From the NCBI GenBank assembly GCA_012719535.1, contig JAAYAC010000005.1, forward strand, positions 1 through 44,439: a stretch of DNA of 44,439 nucleotides. Direction: 5' to 3'. The position numbers were made by a program, and so were the translations under genes. Below the pieces are notes generated by a model that ran no database searches, had not been told where the DNA came from, and worked only from the letters and a program-made list of their open reading frames with translations. Origin of the DNA: Syntrophomonadaceae bacterium. GTDB lineage: Bacteria; Bacillota; Syntrophomonadia; Syntrophomonadales; Syntrophothermaceae. Position 1 is the stretch's first letter, and each line of letters begins with the position of its first letter. This document shows positions 1-8,801 of this stretch, one piece after another.

Positions 1-11
1 AGGAAGGTAGA

Positions 12-1046
12 ATGGTTATTGTAATGGAAAGGAATGCCACCGAGGAACAGGTTCACAACGTGGAGGAGAAGCTAAAACAGCAGGGTTTTACCGTCCACTT
101 ATCCAGGGGAGTGGAAAGGACCATTATTGGGGCCATTGGCGACCGCAACTGTGTTGCCCTGGAGACCCTGGAAACCCTGGCGGGGGTGCAAAAAGTAGTC
201 CCGATTCTGCAGCCTTTCAAGCTCTGCTCCCGCGAATTTCAGTCCCACGATACGGTGGTCACCGTTGGGGGACTGGAAATAGGTGGCGGCCAACTGCAAG
301 TGATTGCCGGACCGTGTGCGGTCGAGTCGCGGGACAAATTCCTGGAGGTGGCCGAGATGGTCCGGGAGGCCGGGGCTACCATGCTGAGAGGTGGAGCTTT
401 CAAACCACGCACTTCGCCCTACTCCTTCCAGGGGTTGGAAGAGGAGGGGCTGAAGATACTGCGGGAGGCCCGGGAATTGACCGGTTTACCGGTGGTCAGC
501 GAGGTGGTGGACCCGCGCCTGGTGCCCATGGTTGCCGAATACGTTGACGTGCTGCAGGTTGGGGCCCGCAATATGCAGAATTTCTTCCTTCTCCGCGAAG
601 TGGGGAAGGTTAACCGTCCGGTGATACTGAAGAGAGGTCTTTCCGCCACTATTGAGGAATGGCTGATGGCGGCGGAATACATCATTTCCAGCGGCAACAA
701 CCAGGTCATACTGTGTGAAAGATGCATCAGGACTTTTGAGAACTACACCCGCAATACCCTGGACCTGTCCGCCATACCGGTGATTAAACACCTTACCCAC
801 CTGCCGGTGCTGGTTGACCCCAGTCACGGGACCGGCAAGTGGAAACTGGTGGAACCTATGGCCAGGGCAGCAGTGGCGGCGGGGTGTGACGGCCTGATGG
901 TGGAGGTGCACCAGAACCCTGCCGAGGCCTTGTCTGACGGACCTCAGTCCCTGACCCCGAAAAACTTCGCGCACATGATGAGAAGTGTGCACCTCATAGC
1001 CGGGGCGCTGGCGGTCGGGGACTTCAAAACGCGGTTGGGGAGTTGA
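12..1046 (+). CDS. aroF: 3-deoxy-7-phosphoheptulonate (DAHP) synthase, type I-beta with N-terminal regulatory domain
   Basis: This enzyme condenses phosphoenolpyruvate and erythrose-4-phosphate in the first step of the shikimate pathway in the cytoplasm. The 344-residue protein starts at ATG with AGGAAGG just upstream. Residues 1 to about 70 look like the ferredoxin-like (ACT-like) regulatory domain found in the Thermotoga type of DAHP synthase, which in that family mediates tyrosine feedback control. The TIM-barrel core follows, with the family motifs [36 protein letters not shown] and DPSHGTGKW, which carry substrate and metal ligands. It is the first gene in the window, with tyrA seven bases downstream and then aroA, so the three are one operon that may begin outside the window. 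Identification is firm. Feedback by tyrosine or phenylalanine is inferred from the family. Confidence 0.97.
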   Translation: MVIVMERNATEEQVHNVEEKLKQQGFTVHLSRGVERTIIGAIGDRNCVALETLETLAGVQKVVPILQPFKLCSREFQSHDTVVTVGGLEIGGGQLQVIAGPCAVESRDKFLEVAEMVREAGATMLRGGAFKPRTSPYSFQGLEEEGLKILREARELTGLPVVSEVVDPRLVPMVAEYVDVLQVGARNMQNFFLLREVGKVNRPVILKRGLSATIEEWLMAAEYIISSGNNQVILCERCIRTFENYTRNTLDLSAIPVIKHLTHLPVLVDPSHGTGKWKLVEPMARAAVAAGCDGLMVEVHQNPAEALSDGPQSLTPKNFAHMMRSVHLIAGALAVGDFKTRLGS

Positions 1047-1053
1047 CCTGAGG

Positions 1054-2136
1054 ATGACCCTTAATATAGCTATAATTGGAGTAGGACTTATCGGTGGTTC
1101 AATCGGCCTGGCCTTGCGGGGAGCACCCATGGTAAAGGGGATTACTGGTATTGATGTAAACCCGCAGGCTTTGAATAGTGCCGTCAAGATGGGGGCAATC
1201 GACAGGGGAGCACCACTGAAAGAAGGGGTGCGGGACGCCGATGTGGTTTTCATCTGTAGTCCTTTGGAGACCGTGCCGGGAATCGTGCGGGCTATCCGCA
1301 ATCACCTGAAACCTGGGTGTATAGTAACCGATGTGGGTAGTACCAAACAAAAGGTGATGGAGGCCTTTGCGGCAGAACTGCCGCCGGGCGTCCACGGCAT
1401 CGGGGGTCACCCTATGGCCGGCTCGGAGAAAGGCGGGGTGGCCGGGGCGGATCGTTACCTGTTCGAGAACGCGGTGTACGTACTCACCCCGCCGGGCAGC
1501 CCGGGACAGGAGCCGGTGGAAACCCTGGCGGCCCTGGTTGGACAAATGGGGGCACAAGTGATTATCATGGATCCATCTCGGCACGATGACCTGGTAGCCA
1601 TTATCAGCCACCTGCCGCACCTGGTGGCGGTAGCACTGGTTAACCAGGCAGCCGGAGAACCGGAAGCACTGATGCTGGCTGCGGGGGGATTTCGGGATAC
1701 GACCCGAATCGCTTCCTCTCCGCCTGAGATGTGGGAGGAGATCCTTTTCTCCAACCGGGAGGCGGTTATTCACCGCTTGGAAGGCTTAATTACGGGGCTA
1801 AATGATTTTCGCCGCTACCTGGCGGACCGGAAAAGGGAGGAGGTCAGGAGCAGGCTGGAGCAAGCCCGGGAGATAAGGGAATCCATACCCCGGAGGAAAA
1901 CAGGGTTGTTCCCCGTTACCTGCGAGTTGATCGCCATCGTACCTGATGAACCGGGAGTCATTGGTAGTATAGGGGCTACCCTCGGTGAAAAGGGTATCAA
2001 TATCGTTGACATAGAAATATTAAGGGTGCGGGAAGGTGATGGCGGGACCATCCGGCTGGGGGTACCGTCAATTGCGGATGCGGAGACAGCAGTCGAGTTG
2101 CTGAGGGAAACGGGAGTTAAGGCCTGGTTGAGGTGA
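1054..2136 (+). CDS. tyrA: Prephenate dehydrogenase with C-terminal ACT domain
   Basis: This enzyme oxidatively decarboxylates prephenate to 4-hydroxyphenylpyruvate in tyrosine synthesis, using NAD(P). The 360-residue protein opens with a Rossmann fold (GVGLIGGSIGLAL near residue 8). The conserved GGHPMAGSE and SHLPHLVAVAL motifs contain the family's catalytic and substrate-binding histidines. Residues about 288 to 360 form an ACT domain (IAIVPDEPGVIGSIG...), the usual site of tyrosine feedback in Gram-positive TyrA proteins. The start ATG follows a TGAGG sequence that overlaps the aroF stop region, and the spacing to aroA is seven bases, indicating translational coupling in an aroF-tyrA-aroA operon. 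Nothing appears broken or missing. Confidence 0.96.
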   Translation: MTLNIAIIGVGLIGGSIGLALRGAPMVKGITGIDVNPQALNSAVKMGAIDRGAPLKEGVRDADVVFICSPLETVPGIVRAIRNHLKPGCIVTDVGSTKQKVMEAFAAELPPGVHGIGGHPMAGSEKGGVAGADRYLFENAVYVLTPPGSPGQEPVETLAALVGQMGAQVIIMDPSRHDDLVAIISHLPHLVAVALVNQAAGEPEALMLAAGGFRDTTRIASSPPEMWEEILFSNREAVIHRLEGLITGLNDFRRYLADRKREEVRSRLEQAREIRESIPRRKTGLFPVTCELIAIVPDEPGVIGSIGATLGEKGINIVDIEILRVREGDGGTIRLGVPSIADAETAVELLRETGVKAWLR

Positions 2137-2143
2137 ATGAGAA

Positions 2144-3424
2144 GTGGAGGTTGTTATTAAGAAATGCCGGGAGCTGGCCGGTGAAATAGCCGTACCTTCG
2201 GATAAATCGATATCTCATCGTAGTGTTATACTGGCCGCCCTGGCCGACGGCAGGAGCAGGGTGGAGAACTTCCTGCGCGCGGCGGATACCCTGGCGACGG
2301 TCAGGTGTATACGTCATTTGGGTGTTGAGGTGAGCGGGGAAAATAACGGCCTGGTGATAGAAGGTAAGGGACTGCACGGGCTCAGCGAGCCGGGGGATGT
2401 ACTGGACTGCCGGAATTCCGGGACTACCATGCGACTGCTCACCGGGGTGCTCAGTGCGCAGCCATTCTACTCGGTCCTGACCGGGGATAATTCACTCCGC
2501 TCGCGCCCTATGGGCCGGGTGGTTGAACCATTACGGCAGATGGGTGCCCGTATCGACGGCAGGGACGATGGCCGTAAAGCCCCCCTGTGCATCCGAGGGG
2601 GGGGCCTGCAGGGCATTGATTACCGCTTGCCGGTAGCCAGTGCCCAGGTTAAGTCTGCCGTTCTCCTGGCCGGTCTGGGAGCCGAGGGAGTTACGATCCT
2701 GCGAGAACCGTCCCCATCCCGGGACCACACGGAACGAATGCTGAAGGCAATGGGAGCGGTACTCAACCGTAGCGGGAACACCATTACCTTGCAGCCCGGG
2801 GGTACACTGAGCCCCCTTGATTTTGAGGTGCCGGGCGACATATCTTCAGCGGCCTACTGGGTGGTGGCGGCGACCCTGATTCGGGGAGCGGAGATTCTCA
2901 TTAAAGGGGTAGGAGTAAATCCAACCCGAAGCGGCTTGTTGGCAGTGCTGAAGTCGATGGGAGCGCAAATTGTCCTGGAAAATCTCCGGGAGGTTAGCGG
3001 GGAGCCGGTTGCCGATCTCGTGGTTTCTGCTGCCCGGTTGAAGGGAACGGTGGTACAGGGAGACGTCATTCCGACCCTGATTGATGAAATACCGGTACTG
3101 GCAGTCGCGATGGCCCTGGCTGAGGGTGATTCGCTAGTCAGTGATGCCCGGGAACTGCGGGTAAAGGAGACCGACCGTATCGCGGCTATTTGTCACAACC
3201 TGCGGCTGCTGGGGGCGGAGGTAGAGGAACGAGAAGACGGTTTTTGGGTGCGGGGCCGGAACCGGTTGCTAGGTAGCACGGTTGATTCCTACGGTGATCA
3301 CCGTATAGCTATGGCGATGGGAATAGCCGGGATGGTGGCGGAAGGGAGTACGACGGTAACCGGAGCCGAAGCTGTGGATATTTCCTACCCCGCGTTCTGG
3401 GAAACCCTGAGAAGCTTCTGGTAA
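2144..3424 (+). CDS. aroA: 5-enolpyruvylshikimate-3-phosphate synthase
   Basis: This enzyme transfers the enolpyruvyl group of PEP to shikimate-3-phosphate, the sixth shikimate step. The protein is 426 residues, normal for the family, and starts at GTG. Motifs visible are PSDKSISHRS (N-terminal phosphate/glyphosate contact region), RNSGTTMRLLTG, SRPMGRV, SAQVKSAVLLAGL, NPTRSGLL and ETDRIAA. The DKSISHR, RPMGR, SAQVK and NPTR forms resemble the class II EPSP synthases, the group that includes naturally glyphosate-insensitive enzymes, rather than class I; this is a motif-level judgement only. It is the last gene of the aro/tyr operon and is followed by a strong intrinsic terminator. Confidence 0.97.
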   Translation: MEVVIKKCRELAGEIAVPSDKSISHRSVILAALADGRSRVENFLRAADTLATVRCIRHLGVEVSGENNGLVIEGKGLHGLSEPGDVLDCRNSGTTMRLLTGVLSAQPFYSVLTGDNSLRSRPMGRVVEPLRQMGARIDGRDDGRKAPLCIRGGGLQGIDYRLPVASAQVKSAVLLAGLGAEGVTILREPSPSRDHTERMLKAMGAVLNRSGNTITLQPGGTLSPLDFEVPGDISSAAYWVVAATLIRGAEILIKGVGVNPTRSGLLAVLKSMGAQIVLENLREVSGEPVADLVVSAARLKGTVVQGDVIPTLIDEIPVLAVAMALAEGDSLVSDARELRVKETDRIAAICHNLRLLGAEVEEREDGFWVRGRNRLLGSTVDSYGDHRIAMAMGIAGMVAEGSTTVTGAEAVDISYPAFWETLRSFW

Positions 3425-3454
3425 TTAACCTGTTTGATGAGCGCCAAACTACGC

Positions 3455-3484
3455 GAGGCTGGGTAGTCAATCCGGCCTCTTTTT
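3455..3484 (+). terminator. Intrinsic terminator after aroA
   Basis: An eight-base-pair GC-rich stem (GAGGCTGG pairing with CCGGCCTC, one G-U pair) with a nine-base loop is followed at once by a run of five T residues. It lies 31 bases after the aroA stop codon and should end the aroF-tyrA-aroA transcript. Confidence 0.85.
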
Positions 3485-3571
3485 GTAGCTTGTGTAAGGT
3501 GTAGACAGTAAACCGGTGGGCGTTTCCGCTATCTTACCGTAATATGTTGGTAAGAGCCTGCATGAAAGGAG

Positions 3572-4279
3572 GTGGGGCGCATAATTTCCATCACGGTTAT
3601 GACTTATAATATCCGAAGTGCTATGGGTAATGATGGCCGGGTGGACCTGGGCAGGATTGCCGGGGTTATTAAAGAAGTAGAACCCGACCTGGTGGCTTTG
3701 CAGGAGGTAGATCAGTTCTGGCGCCGGAGCGGTAAGGTAGACCAGGCCCGGGAGCTGGCCAGAATGCTGCATATGCATCACCGTTTCGGACCGGCCCTGG
3801 TAAGAGGCAGAGCGCGTTTCGGCAACGCGGTCCTTTCCAGGCTGGAGGAGCTCAGCTATCACCACCATTCGCTGCCCAGCAACCGGGAAAACCGGGGTAT
3901 GCTCGAAATGTATTTCGACTTTGATGGCCGGCTTATCTGCATGGCGGCTCTTCACCTGGGGCTGACACAGGCGGAGAGAAGTATGCACCTGAACTACATC
4001 CTGAACCGCCTTACTCTTATTGATATTCCCCTGCTGGTTGCCGGAGACTTTAACATGACACCGGCCAACCTGGAAATGAAACGCATAAGGTCCGTACTAC
4101 AGGACTGTTGTGACGCGGTGCAATCTGAACTCTACACCTATCCCTCGACAAATCCCACCCAACGGATTGATTACATCTTCCACTCGCCTGACTGGCAGAC
4201 CAGGGAAGTAACAACCATTCCCAGCCAGGCCTCCGACCATCTACCCCTGGTAGCTCGGCTGGCTCTGCGGAGGGAGTGA
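3572..4279 (+). CDS. Endonuclease/exonuclease/phosphatase family protein
   Basis: A metal-dependent hydrolase of the DNase I-like EEP fold; the substrate (nucleic acid, phosphoester or phospholipid) cannot be told from sequence. The 235-residue protein shows the family blocks in order: MTYNIRS near residue 10, ALQEVD near residue 46 (catalytic Glu), HLGL near 130, AGDFNMTP near 154 (Asp/Asn pair) and SDHLPLVARL at the C-terminus (catalytic Asp-His). There is no signal peptide. The start is uncertain. The GTG used here lies inside the AAAGGAGGTG ribosome-binding sequence, so initiation may really be a few codons downstream, at a non-canonical codon near 3581-3584 or at ATG 3599, which still precedes the first motif. 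It stands alone between the aroA terminator and a small repeat that overlaps its stop codon. Confidence 0.85.
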   Translation: MGRIISITVMTYNIRSAMGNDGRVDLGRIAGVIKEVEPDLVALQEVDQFWRRSGKVDQARELARMLHMHHRFGPALVRGRARFGNAVLSRLEELSYHHHSLPSNRENRGMLEMYFDFDGRLICMAALHLGLTQAERSMHLNYILNRLTLIDIPLLVAGDFNMTPANLEMKRIRSVLQDCCDAVQSELYTYPSTNPTQRIDYIFHSPDWQTREVTTIPSQASDHLPLVARLALRRE

Positions 4280-4300
4280 CAGGGGACGGTTCTCTGTCAC
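4276..4300. repeat. Short palindromic repeat, GGGACGGTTCT core (copy 1)
   Basis: Arms GTGACAG and CTGTCAC flank the 11-base core GGGACGGTTCT. The stop codon of the preceding gene (4277-4279) lies in the left arm, and CTTTTTA follows the right arm, so the element may also act as a terminator. The same core with different complementary arms recurs at 41221-41243. Confidence 0.6.
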
Positions 4301-4457
4301 GCTTTTTATCCTGATGGTGTCGGCAGGGAGGCATGAACGTGTGCGGTGAAAATAATGCCTGGAATCTTTTGCTGTACAGGGGTATGTAAGCGGTGTCGCA
4401 GGAGCACAATATTCATAGCTCGGGTCAACGATACCGATACCCCAGGAGGTGAAACAT

Positions 4458-4832
4458 TTGCAGAGACAGGAAAAATCACGGTCATGGCTTTGGAAAGGCG
4501 TATTGCTGGCGGCAGTGGGGGTAGTGGCTGCCCGGGCCGCCATGAAGTACTCGCAGCCGCTGGCCAAGAGCCGTTCCCGTGCCGTCCAGTGGGTGGCGGA
4601 TAAGGTCTATCACGCCGGTCAGGTTTTGCGGGAAGAATGGCGGCATGCGGTAAGCCAGGCCAGTATGTCGACGCCTGCGGGAATTGCCGCGGAACAACTC
4701 GATACCGTGACAGACCGGAGGGAAGACATGGTGGAGCAGCCCGGGACGATTTCCGATATGACCACCGGGTTTGGGGGAGAGATGAGGCCGAAGCGCCGGG
4801 TCTCACGTGGGCTCTACCGAAAAAAGGCGTGA
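4458..4832 (+). CDS. Small hypothetical protein with N-terminal membrane segment
   Basis: No family is recognised. The 124-residue product starts with a basic stretch, then a hydrophobic segment at about residues 13 to 27 (LLAAVGVVAARAA core) that could anchor it in the membrane. An amphipathic, basic region (residues about 28 to 62) follows, then a polar tail that ends in basic residues. The start chosen is TTG at 4458, six bases after a full AGGAGGTG ribosome binding site; the GTG at 4449 lies inside that site and is unlikely to be used. It is on the same strand as the preceding EEP gene but separated from it by 178 bases and the palindromic repeat. Function unknown; the strong ribosome binding site and regular codon pattern support a real gene. 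Confidence 0.65.
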   Translation: MQRQEKSRSWLWKGVLLAAVGVVAARAAMKYSQPLAKSRSRAVQWVADKVYHAGQVLREEWRHAVSQASMSTPAGIAAEQLDTVTDRREDMVEQPGTISDMTTGFGGEMRPKRRVSRGLYRKKA

Positions 4833-4857
4833 GCCGGAGAGGAGCAGGTTTGTTTAT

Positions 4858-4875
4858 GGAACCGGTAATGGTTCC
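4858..4875. terminator. Hairpin between convergent genes
   Basis: A perfect six-base-pair stem (GGAACC/GGTTCC, six-base loop) lies between the rightward small gene and the leftward HD-GYP gene. On the plus strand it is followed by the T-rich sequence TTAAGTTATTTATT, so it may be a weak terminator for the rightward transcript and possibly for both. Confidence 0.4.
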
Positions 4876-4884
4876 TTAAGTTAT

Positions 4885-6303
4885 TTATTCAAACTCAAAC
4901 CCGAGCTGGGTGAACAGCCGGAGACAGGAATCTACCACTTCGGGATCGTAGAGAATACCCCGGTTAAGCAGAATTTCCTCCAGTGCCCGGTCGATGCCCA
5001 GAGCGGGGCGGTATGGGCGGTGGGAAGCCATGGCTTCCACCACATCGGCTACGCCAAGAATTCTGGCTGACAGCAGAATGTCGGTTCCGGATAAGCCCAG
5101 AGGGTACCCGGACCCATCCCAGCGCTCGTGATGTTGGAGAAGGGCCCCGGACACGGAGGTCTCGAATGGTATAGAGCTGGTTATTTCATAACCGATGTTG
5201 GGATGGGTTCTGATAAGCTGCATTTCGATCTCATTCAGTTGGCCGGGTTTGCTGAGGATATCGGTGGGAAGGTGTATCTTGCCTATATCATGTAACATTG
5301 CGGCCAAGCGGATTTCTTTAATCTGTTGCTCCGTCAGATTCATCTCCCGGGCAATGGCACCGGCCAGCTGGGCTACACGCCGCTGGTGACCGGCGGTGTA
5401 CGGGTCTTTTTTCTCTGCGGTCAGGGCCAGGGCGTTTACTACCCCCTCCAGGGCATTTTGCAGCTTGACCAGGCTGTTCTGTAGTTCATCTTGCGCCCGT
5501 TTCCGCTCCGTGAGATCACGAATGGATTCAATGGCACCCACCAGATTGCCCTGGTTATCATACAATGGGGTGGCCTTCCCCCACAGGAAAGCTTCCTTTC
5601 CTCTTAGACACGGGGCCGTGGTTTCGGCTATGAGGAGATTTTTTTCCTTGGTGGTAAAGGAATAATTGTTTTCCACCTGTTCATCGGAACATAGTACCAG
5701 GTCGATGAGAATGGGTCTCCGGGTACCGTAAAACGGTAGGGCATATTCGTAGTTCCCTTTGCCCAGCATGTCCTCAGCCGGTACCCCGGTCATTTCCTCT
5801 ATAGCCTGGTTCCAAGTTATTACACTGCCATTAAGGTCTATGACGAAAGTTGCATCCGGCAAAAAGTTGATGATATCGGCTAACCGCAGCTTCCATTCCC
5901 TCAAGGCTTCTTCGACCCGTCTGTGGCTAGTGATATCAGTTACAAACGCACAGTAGAAATGAGTATTGCGACCGTGGCCAAAAACCAGGTTGATTAGTGA
6001 TTCAACCGGTACCCGTTCTCCAGCCTTGCGGACACACTCTTTCTCATAACGTTGCGGTAGTCCCGTCTGGTACAACTCCTGCGTCATTTGCTTATGAACC
6101 TCGTGCCATTCGGAAGTCATCAGGTCGTATAGCGACATGGCCAGCAGTTCCTTTTCATTGTAGCCTGTCAGTTTACAGAAGGGGGTGTTACAGCCAACTA
6201 TGTGCCAGGCCGGGTGAAGGATACAATAAGGCTGTGCAGAGCGGCGGGAGAATCGTTGCCGGCGCTGAACCTCTTCCAGCGGAACGAGTTGTTCACGAGA
6301 CAT
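4885..6303 (-). CDS. PAS-PAS-HD-GYP protein (putative c-di-GMP phosphodiesterase)
   Basis: A 472-residue soluble signalling protein. A first PAS domain spans about residues 25 to 130 and a second about 140 to 270; the HD-GYP domain spans about 285 to 470. The HD dyad is in MLHDIGKIHLP (His338-Asp339), and the diagnostic HHERWDGSGYP segment lies at 391-401, so the full HD-GYP metal site appears intact. HD-GYP proteins hydrolyse c-di-GMP. The second PAS is about two thirds identical, by eye, to the first PAS of the histidine kinase at 22891-24480, including [13 protein letters not shown]. It is the last gene of the chemosensory block, 83 bases after cheX, with a good ribosome binding site (TAGGAGG). 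That implies that c-di-GMP turnover and array expression respond to the same cue. Confidence 0.93.
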   Translation of the reverse strand: MSREQLVPLEEVQRRQRFSRRSAQPYCILHPAWHIVGCNTPFCKLTGYNEKELLAMSLYDLMTSEWHEVHKQMTQELYQTGLPQRYEKECVRKAGERVPVESLINLVFGHGRNTHFYCAFVTDITSHRRVEEALREWKLRLADIINFLPDATFVIDLNGSVITWNQAIEEMTGVPAEDMLGKGNYEYALPFYGTRRPILIDLVLCSDEQVENNYSFTTKEKNLLIAETTAPCLRGKEAFLWGKATPLYDNQGNLVGAIESIRDLTERKRAQDELQNSLVKLQNALEGVVNALALTAEKKDPYTAGHQRRVAQLAGAIAREMNLTEQQIKEIRLAAMLHDIGKIHLPTDILSKPGQLNEIEMQLIRTHPNIGYEITSSIPFETSVSGALLQHHERWDGSGYPLGLSGTDILLSARILGVADVVEAMASHRPYRPALGIDRALEEILLNRGILYDPEVVDSCLRLFTQLGFEFE

Positions 6304-6386
6304 CCCGGTTCCCTCCTATTGCCTCTTCAGAAGGATTGACATGGCACTGTCCCCGAAACCTGATGAGTCAGGTCTAATCTTTGGGA

Positions 6387-6848
6387 CTATATTTCCAAGG
6401 CGACGTTCAGTTCAAGTGTCCCCTGGGTGCCGTTGAACTGAATCGCCAGGGTTTCGACCTGGCTGACCAGGGAAATGACTTTCTTACCGTTGACCAGGGT
6501 AGGAGGGGTGATGTTAACCAGCAGACCCAGCTCTTCAAACCTGCTGACGCTGTTGCCTGCTGCCATGTTGGCCAGCTCGCAGAGCGCGCTCTTGGGCATG
6601 AGGTCGAACTGTGCAACCGGCATACCTCCCATCATGGTCGAGGCTATATTACAGGCGGTAGATTCCGGCATGGATAGGACCACGTTTCCTTTGATATCCC
6701 CGGCCAGGCCGATGATGACGTTGACATCCTTTACCGTTTGCAGCTTGGCGCGCTTGACCAGGCCGGTTCGCTGCAGGCCGGCCAGTCCCAGCATGCTGCA
6801 CACGTTTAGAAAACCCGCGATGAATGGATTTATGTACTTAACGTCCAT
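6387..6848 (-). CDS. cheX: CheX-type chemotaxis phosphatase (second of two)
   Basis: CheX dephosphorylates phospho-CheY in bacteria that lack CheZ. This 153-residue protein has the N-terminal NPFI segment and the signature glutamate/asparagine pair in CELANMAAGN (Glu91, Asn94), the residues that insert into the CheY active site, followed by the TPPTLVNGK region. Its start ATG is three bases after the stop of the upstream cheX, so the two are co-translated. Possession of two different CheX proteins fits with two separate CheY proteins and a CheB in the same operon. Confidence 0.88.
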   Translation of the reverse strand: MDVKYINPFIAGFLNVCSMLGLAGLQRTGLVKRAKLQTVKDVNVIIGLAGDIKGNVVLSMPESTACNIASTMMGGMPVAQFDLMPKSALCELANMAAGNSVSRFEELGLLVNITPPTLVNGKKVISLVSQVETLAIQFNGTQGTLELNVALEI

Positions 6849-6851
6849 GTC

Positions 6852-7331
6852 CTATTTCTTTCCCTCCTCCACGGCCACATTGATTTTTACCGGCCCGGCT
6901 TCAGTTTCCATTACCACCGACCAGGAACTGAGCCGGACATTGAACATGCTGAGAGCTTCGCCGGCGAAGACGCTGGGAGGGGTGAGACGGATGTTCAACC
7001 CTGGTTGATGGTTGTTGATGTGGGTTATGGCCCGACCACTGACGATATTCCCCAACTCGGCGCCGCATAACAGAACTTCTTCGTCAGCGAAAGACTGGTA
7101 ATCCTCTCCTGTCATCGACCTGGCCAGTTTAACGGCTGTCTCCCTCGCCATATCCAGAAAAAATCTTCCGCGTGCGCCGCCGGTAAAACCGACAATAACC
7201 GTGAATCCCCTCGATGCAAATGAATCTCCTTCGGTTTCAGGTTGCCCCCTGGTGACCGTTAGATCCAGCATCTCCTTGAAGACATCGACCGTAGCCCTGA
7301 TAAACGGTGCCATGTATATGCTGTCATTCAA
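6852..7331 (-). CDS. cheX: CheX-type chemotaxis phosphatase (first of two)
   Basis: A 159-residue CheX/CheC-family protein. The motif CGAELGNIVSGRA carries the catalytic-type Glu and Asn, and the TPPSVF block matches the equivalent segment of the neighbouring CheX. The TTG start overlaps the TGA stop of the upstream cheY (TTGA), with GAGGTGA seven bases upstream. The tight coupling to cheY strongly suggests that this CheY is its substrate. It is only distantly similar to the second CheX, so this is not a recent duplication. Confidence 0.85.
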   Translation of the reverse strand: MNDSIYMAPFIRATVDVFKEMLDLTVTRGQPETEGDSFASRGFTVIVGFTGGARGRFFLDMARETAVKLARSMTGEDYQSFADEEVLLCGAELGNIVSGRAITHINNHQPGLNIRLTPPSVFAGEALSMFNVRLSSWSVVMETEAGPVKINVAVEEGKK

Positions 7332-7732
7332 TAGGTTTCACCTCGGCTTTGCAGGATAATAAGGATTTTCTCTATAATCTGTTCGGGTTTAAAAGGCTTG
7401 GAACAAAAGTCATTAATTCCGCGTGCCCGGGCTTCGTTCAGTAAGTCGTTGTCTCCCATGGCACTCAGCATCAAGATTTTTTGGCCAGGGTTGATGTCCT
7501 TGATAGCCGCGGCGGCTTCCAACCCGTCCATCACCGGCATGGTAATATCCATGGTGATGATGTCCGGCTGAAGGTTCAGGTATAACTCCACGGCTTCCTT
7601 GCCGTTGCCCGCTTCGCCCACGACGAGAAACCCCTCGGGCTCCAGGGCCTTCTTTATCATTTTTCTGGTGACCGGGGAATCGTCCACAGCCATAACTGTT
7701 ATAGGTGTTCCGTCCGGTCGCACGCCTTTCAT
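7328..7732 (-). CDS. cheY: CheY-like response regulator
   Basis: A single receiver domain of 134 residues. The acidic pair is in MAVDDSPVTRKM, the phospho-acceptor is Asp62 in ITMDITMPVMDG, and the switch and lysine positions are in MLSAMGD and SKPFKPEQI. There is no output domain, so it probably carries the CheA signal to an effector protein. It lies between cheB and cheX, overlaps cheX by four bases, and has AGGGGGGT six bases before its ATG. It is one of two stand-alone CheY proteins in this operon; the other is next to cheA. Confidence 0.92.
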   Translation of the reverse strand: MKGVRPDGTPITVMAVDDSPVTRKMIKKALEPEGFLVVGEAGNGKEAVELYLNLQPDIITMDITMPVMDGLEAAAAIKDINPGQKILMLSAMGDNDLLNEARARGINDFCSKPFKPEQIIEKILIILQSRGETY

Positions 7733-7744
7733 TGTGATACCCCC

Positions 7745-8800
7745 CTACATGTTAACTGCCTTTACAATTTCGCGAGCGATATCCCAAATAGGAACTACAA
7801 TTTCCGCTCCCCCGCGCTTGATAGCCTCGCCCGGCATGCCGAAAACGATGGCACTTTCCTCGGACTCGGCAATGGTTGTCCCACCTGCTTGCCGGATACG
7901 AACCATGGCGTCGGCGCCGTCGCTGCCCATGCCGGTCATTATCACCCCAATGGTTTGCTTCCCGTAAACCTTGAGTACAGCATCCATCATAATGCTTACC
8001 GAAGGGATAAAGAGGTGCTCCGGTTTGGAGGGCAGCCTGATGACTACTTCCCCGGCAGAAGTATTAACCAGGGTGAGGTGTCGCCCGCCCCGCCCTACGT
8101 AGACCACCCCTGCCCTGATTTTCATACCGGCCTCTGCTTCCACCACTTCCACCTGGCAGGCTTCGTTCAACCTTTTTACATAGGTGGAGGTGAAGTTGGC
8201 AGGCATGTGCTGCACCAGAAACATGGCGGCATTGAGGTCCTTCGGTATCAGCGGCAAGACCTCGTAGATGACTTTGGGTCCACCGGTGGAAATCCCCATG
8301 GCCACTGCCTTTAACGCCTTGCCAGGCTGGCAGACCGTAATCTCGGGAACCCCGGTTGAGCGGTGGCGGACCCGGGCCAGCTTTTCGGTTATCTTACGCC
8401 GGTTTTTAAGTTGAGAGGCCGCCTTGACTTTGGCGATGAGCGCTCCGGCCACTTGTTCCAGGTTGGAGGAGACGGTACCCCCGGGTTTGGCCACGAAATC
8501 GAATGCTCCGAGTTCTAGAGCTTCGAAGGTGGTGACGGCCCCCTCCCGGGTAAGAGAGGAGACCATGACCACCGGACAGATTTTTTCCTCCACGATGTAT
8601 TGCAGGGCGGTGATACCATCCTGCTTGGGCATGTTGACGTCCATGGTTATGACGTCCGGCCGGTATTCCCTGGCCTTGGTCACCACATCTTCGCCATCCC
8701 GAGCGGCGGCCACTACCTGGATTTCCGGGTCCACCTCCAGGACCTTCTTCAGCATCTTGCGCATCAGAGCGGAATCGTCAGCGATTAATACCCTTATCAC
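7745..8800 (-). CDS. cheB: Chemotaxis response regulator and protein-glutamate methylesterase CheB
   Basis: CheB removes methyl groups from (and deamidates) receptor glutamates in the adaptation arm of chemotaxis. The 351-residue protein has a receiver domain with phospho-acceptor Asp54 (ITMDVNMP) and a linker at about 125 to 160. The methylesterase domain has a complete catalytic triad: Ser171 in GISTGG, His198 in VQHMP and Asp294 in GMGSDGADAM. It starts at GTG directly after the stop of the triple-CheW gene. Together with CheR at 18646 it shows that the array is methylation-adapting. Confidence 0.96.
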   Translation of the reverse strand: MIRVLIADDSALMRKMLKKVLEVDPEIQVVAAARDGEDVVTKAREYRPDVITMDVNMPKQDGITALQYIVEEKICPVVMVSSLTREGAVTTFEALELGAFDFVAKPGGTVSSNLEQVAGALIAKVKAASQLKNRRKITEKLARVRHRSTGVPEITVCQPGKALKAVAMGISTGGPKVIYEVLPLIPKDLNAAMFLVQHMPANFTSTYVKRLNEACQVEVVEAEAGMKIRAGVVYVGRGGRHLTLVNTSAGEVVIRLPSKPEHLFIPSVSIMMDAVLKVYGKQTIGVIMTGMGSDGADAMVRIRQAGGTTIAESEESAIVFGMPGEAIKRGGAEIVVPIWDIAREIVKAVNM

Positions 8801-8801
8801 T

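Noticed and set aside
486-1301. Long leftward open frame (271 codons) opposite aroF and tyrA
   Set aside because: It lies entirely on the reverse strand of two well-conserved genes, has no homology-like motifs and is best explained as an antisense shadow of GC-rich coding sequence.
6345-6373. Third copy of the GGGACGG repeat upstream of the HD-GYP gene
   Set aside because: Only a partial match (CACTGTCCCCG) with a separate CCTGA/TCAGG hairpin; the full core is absent.
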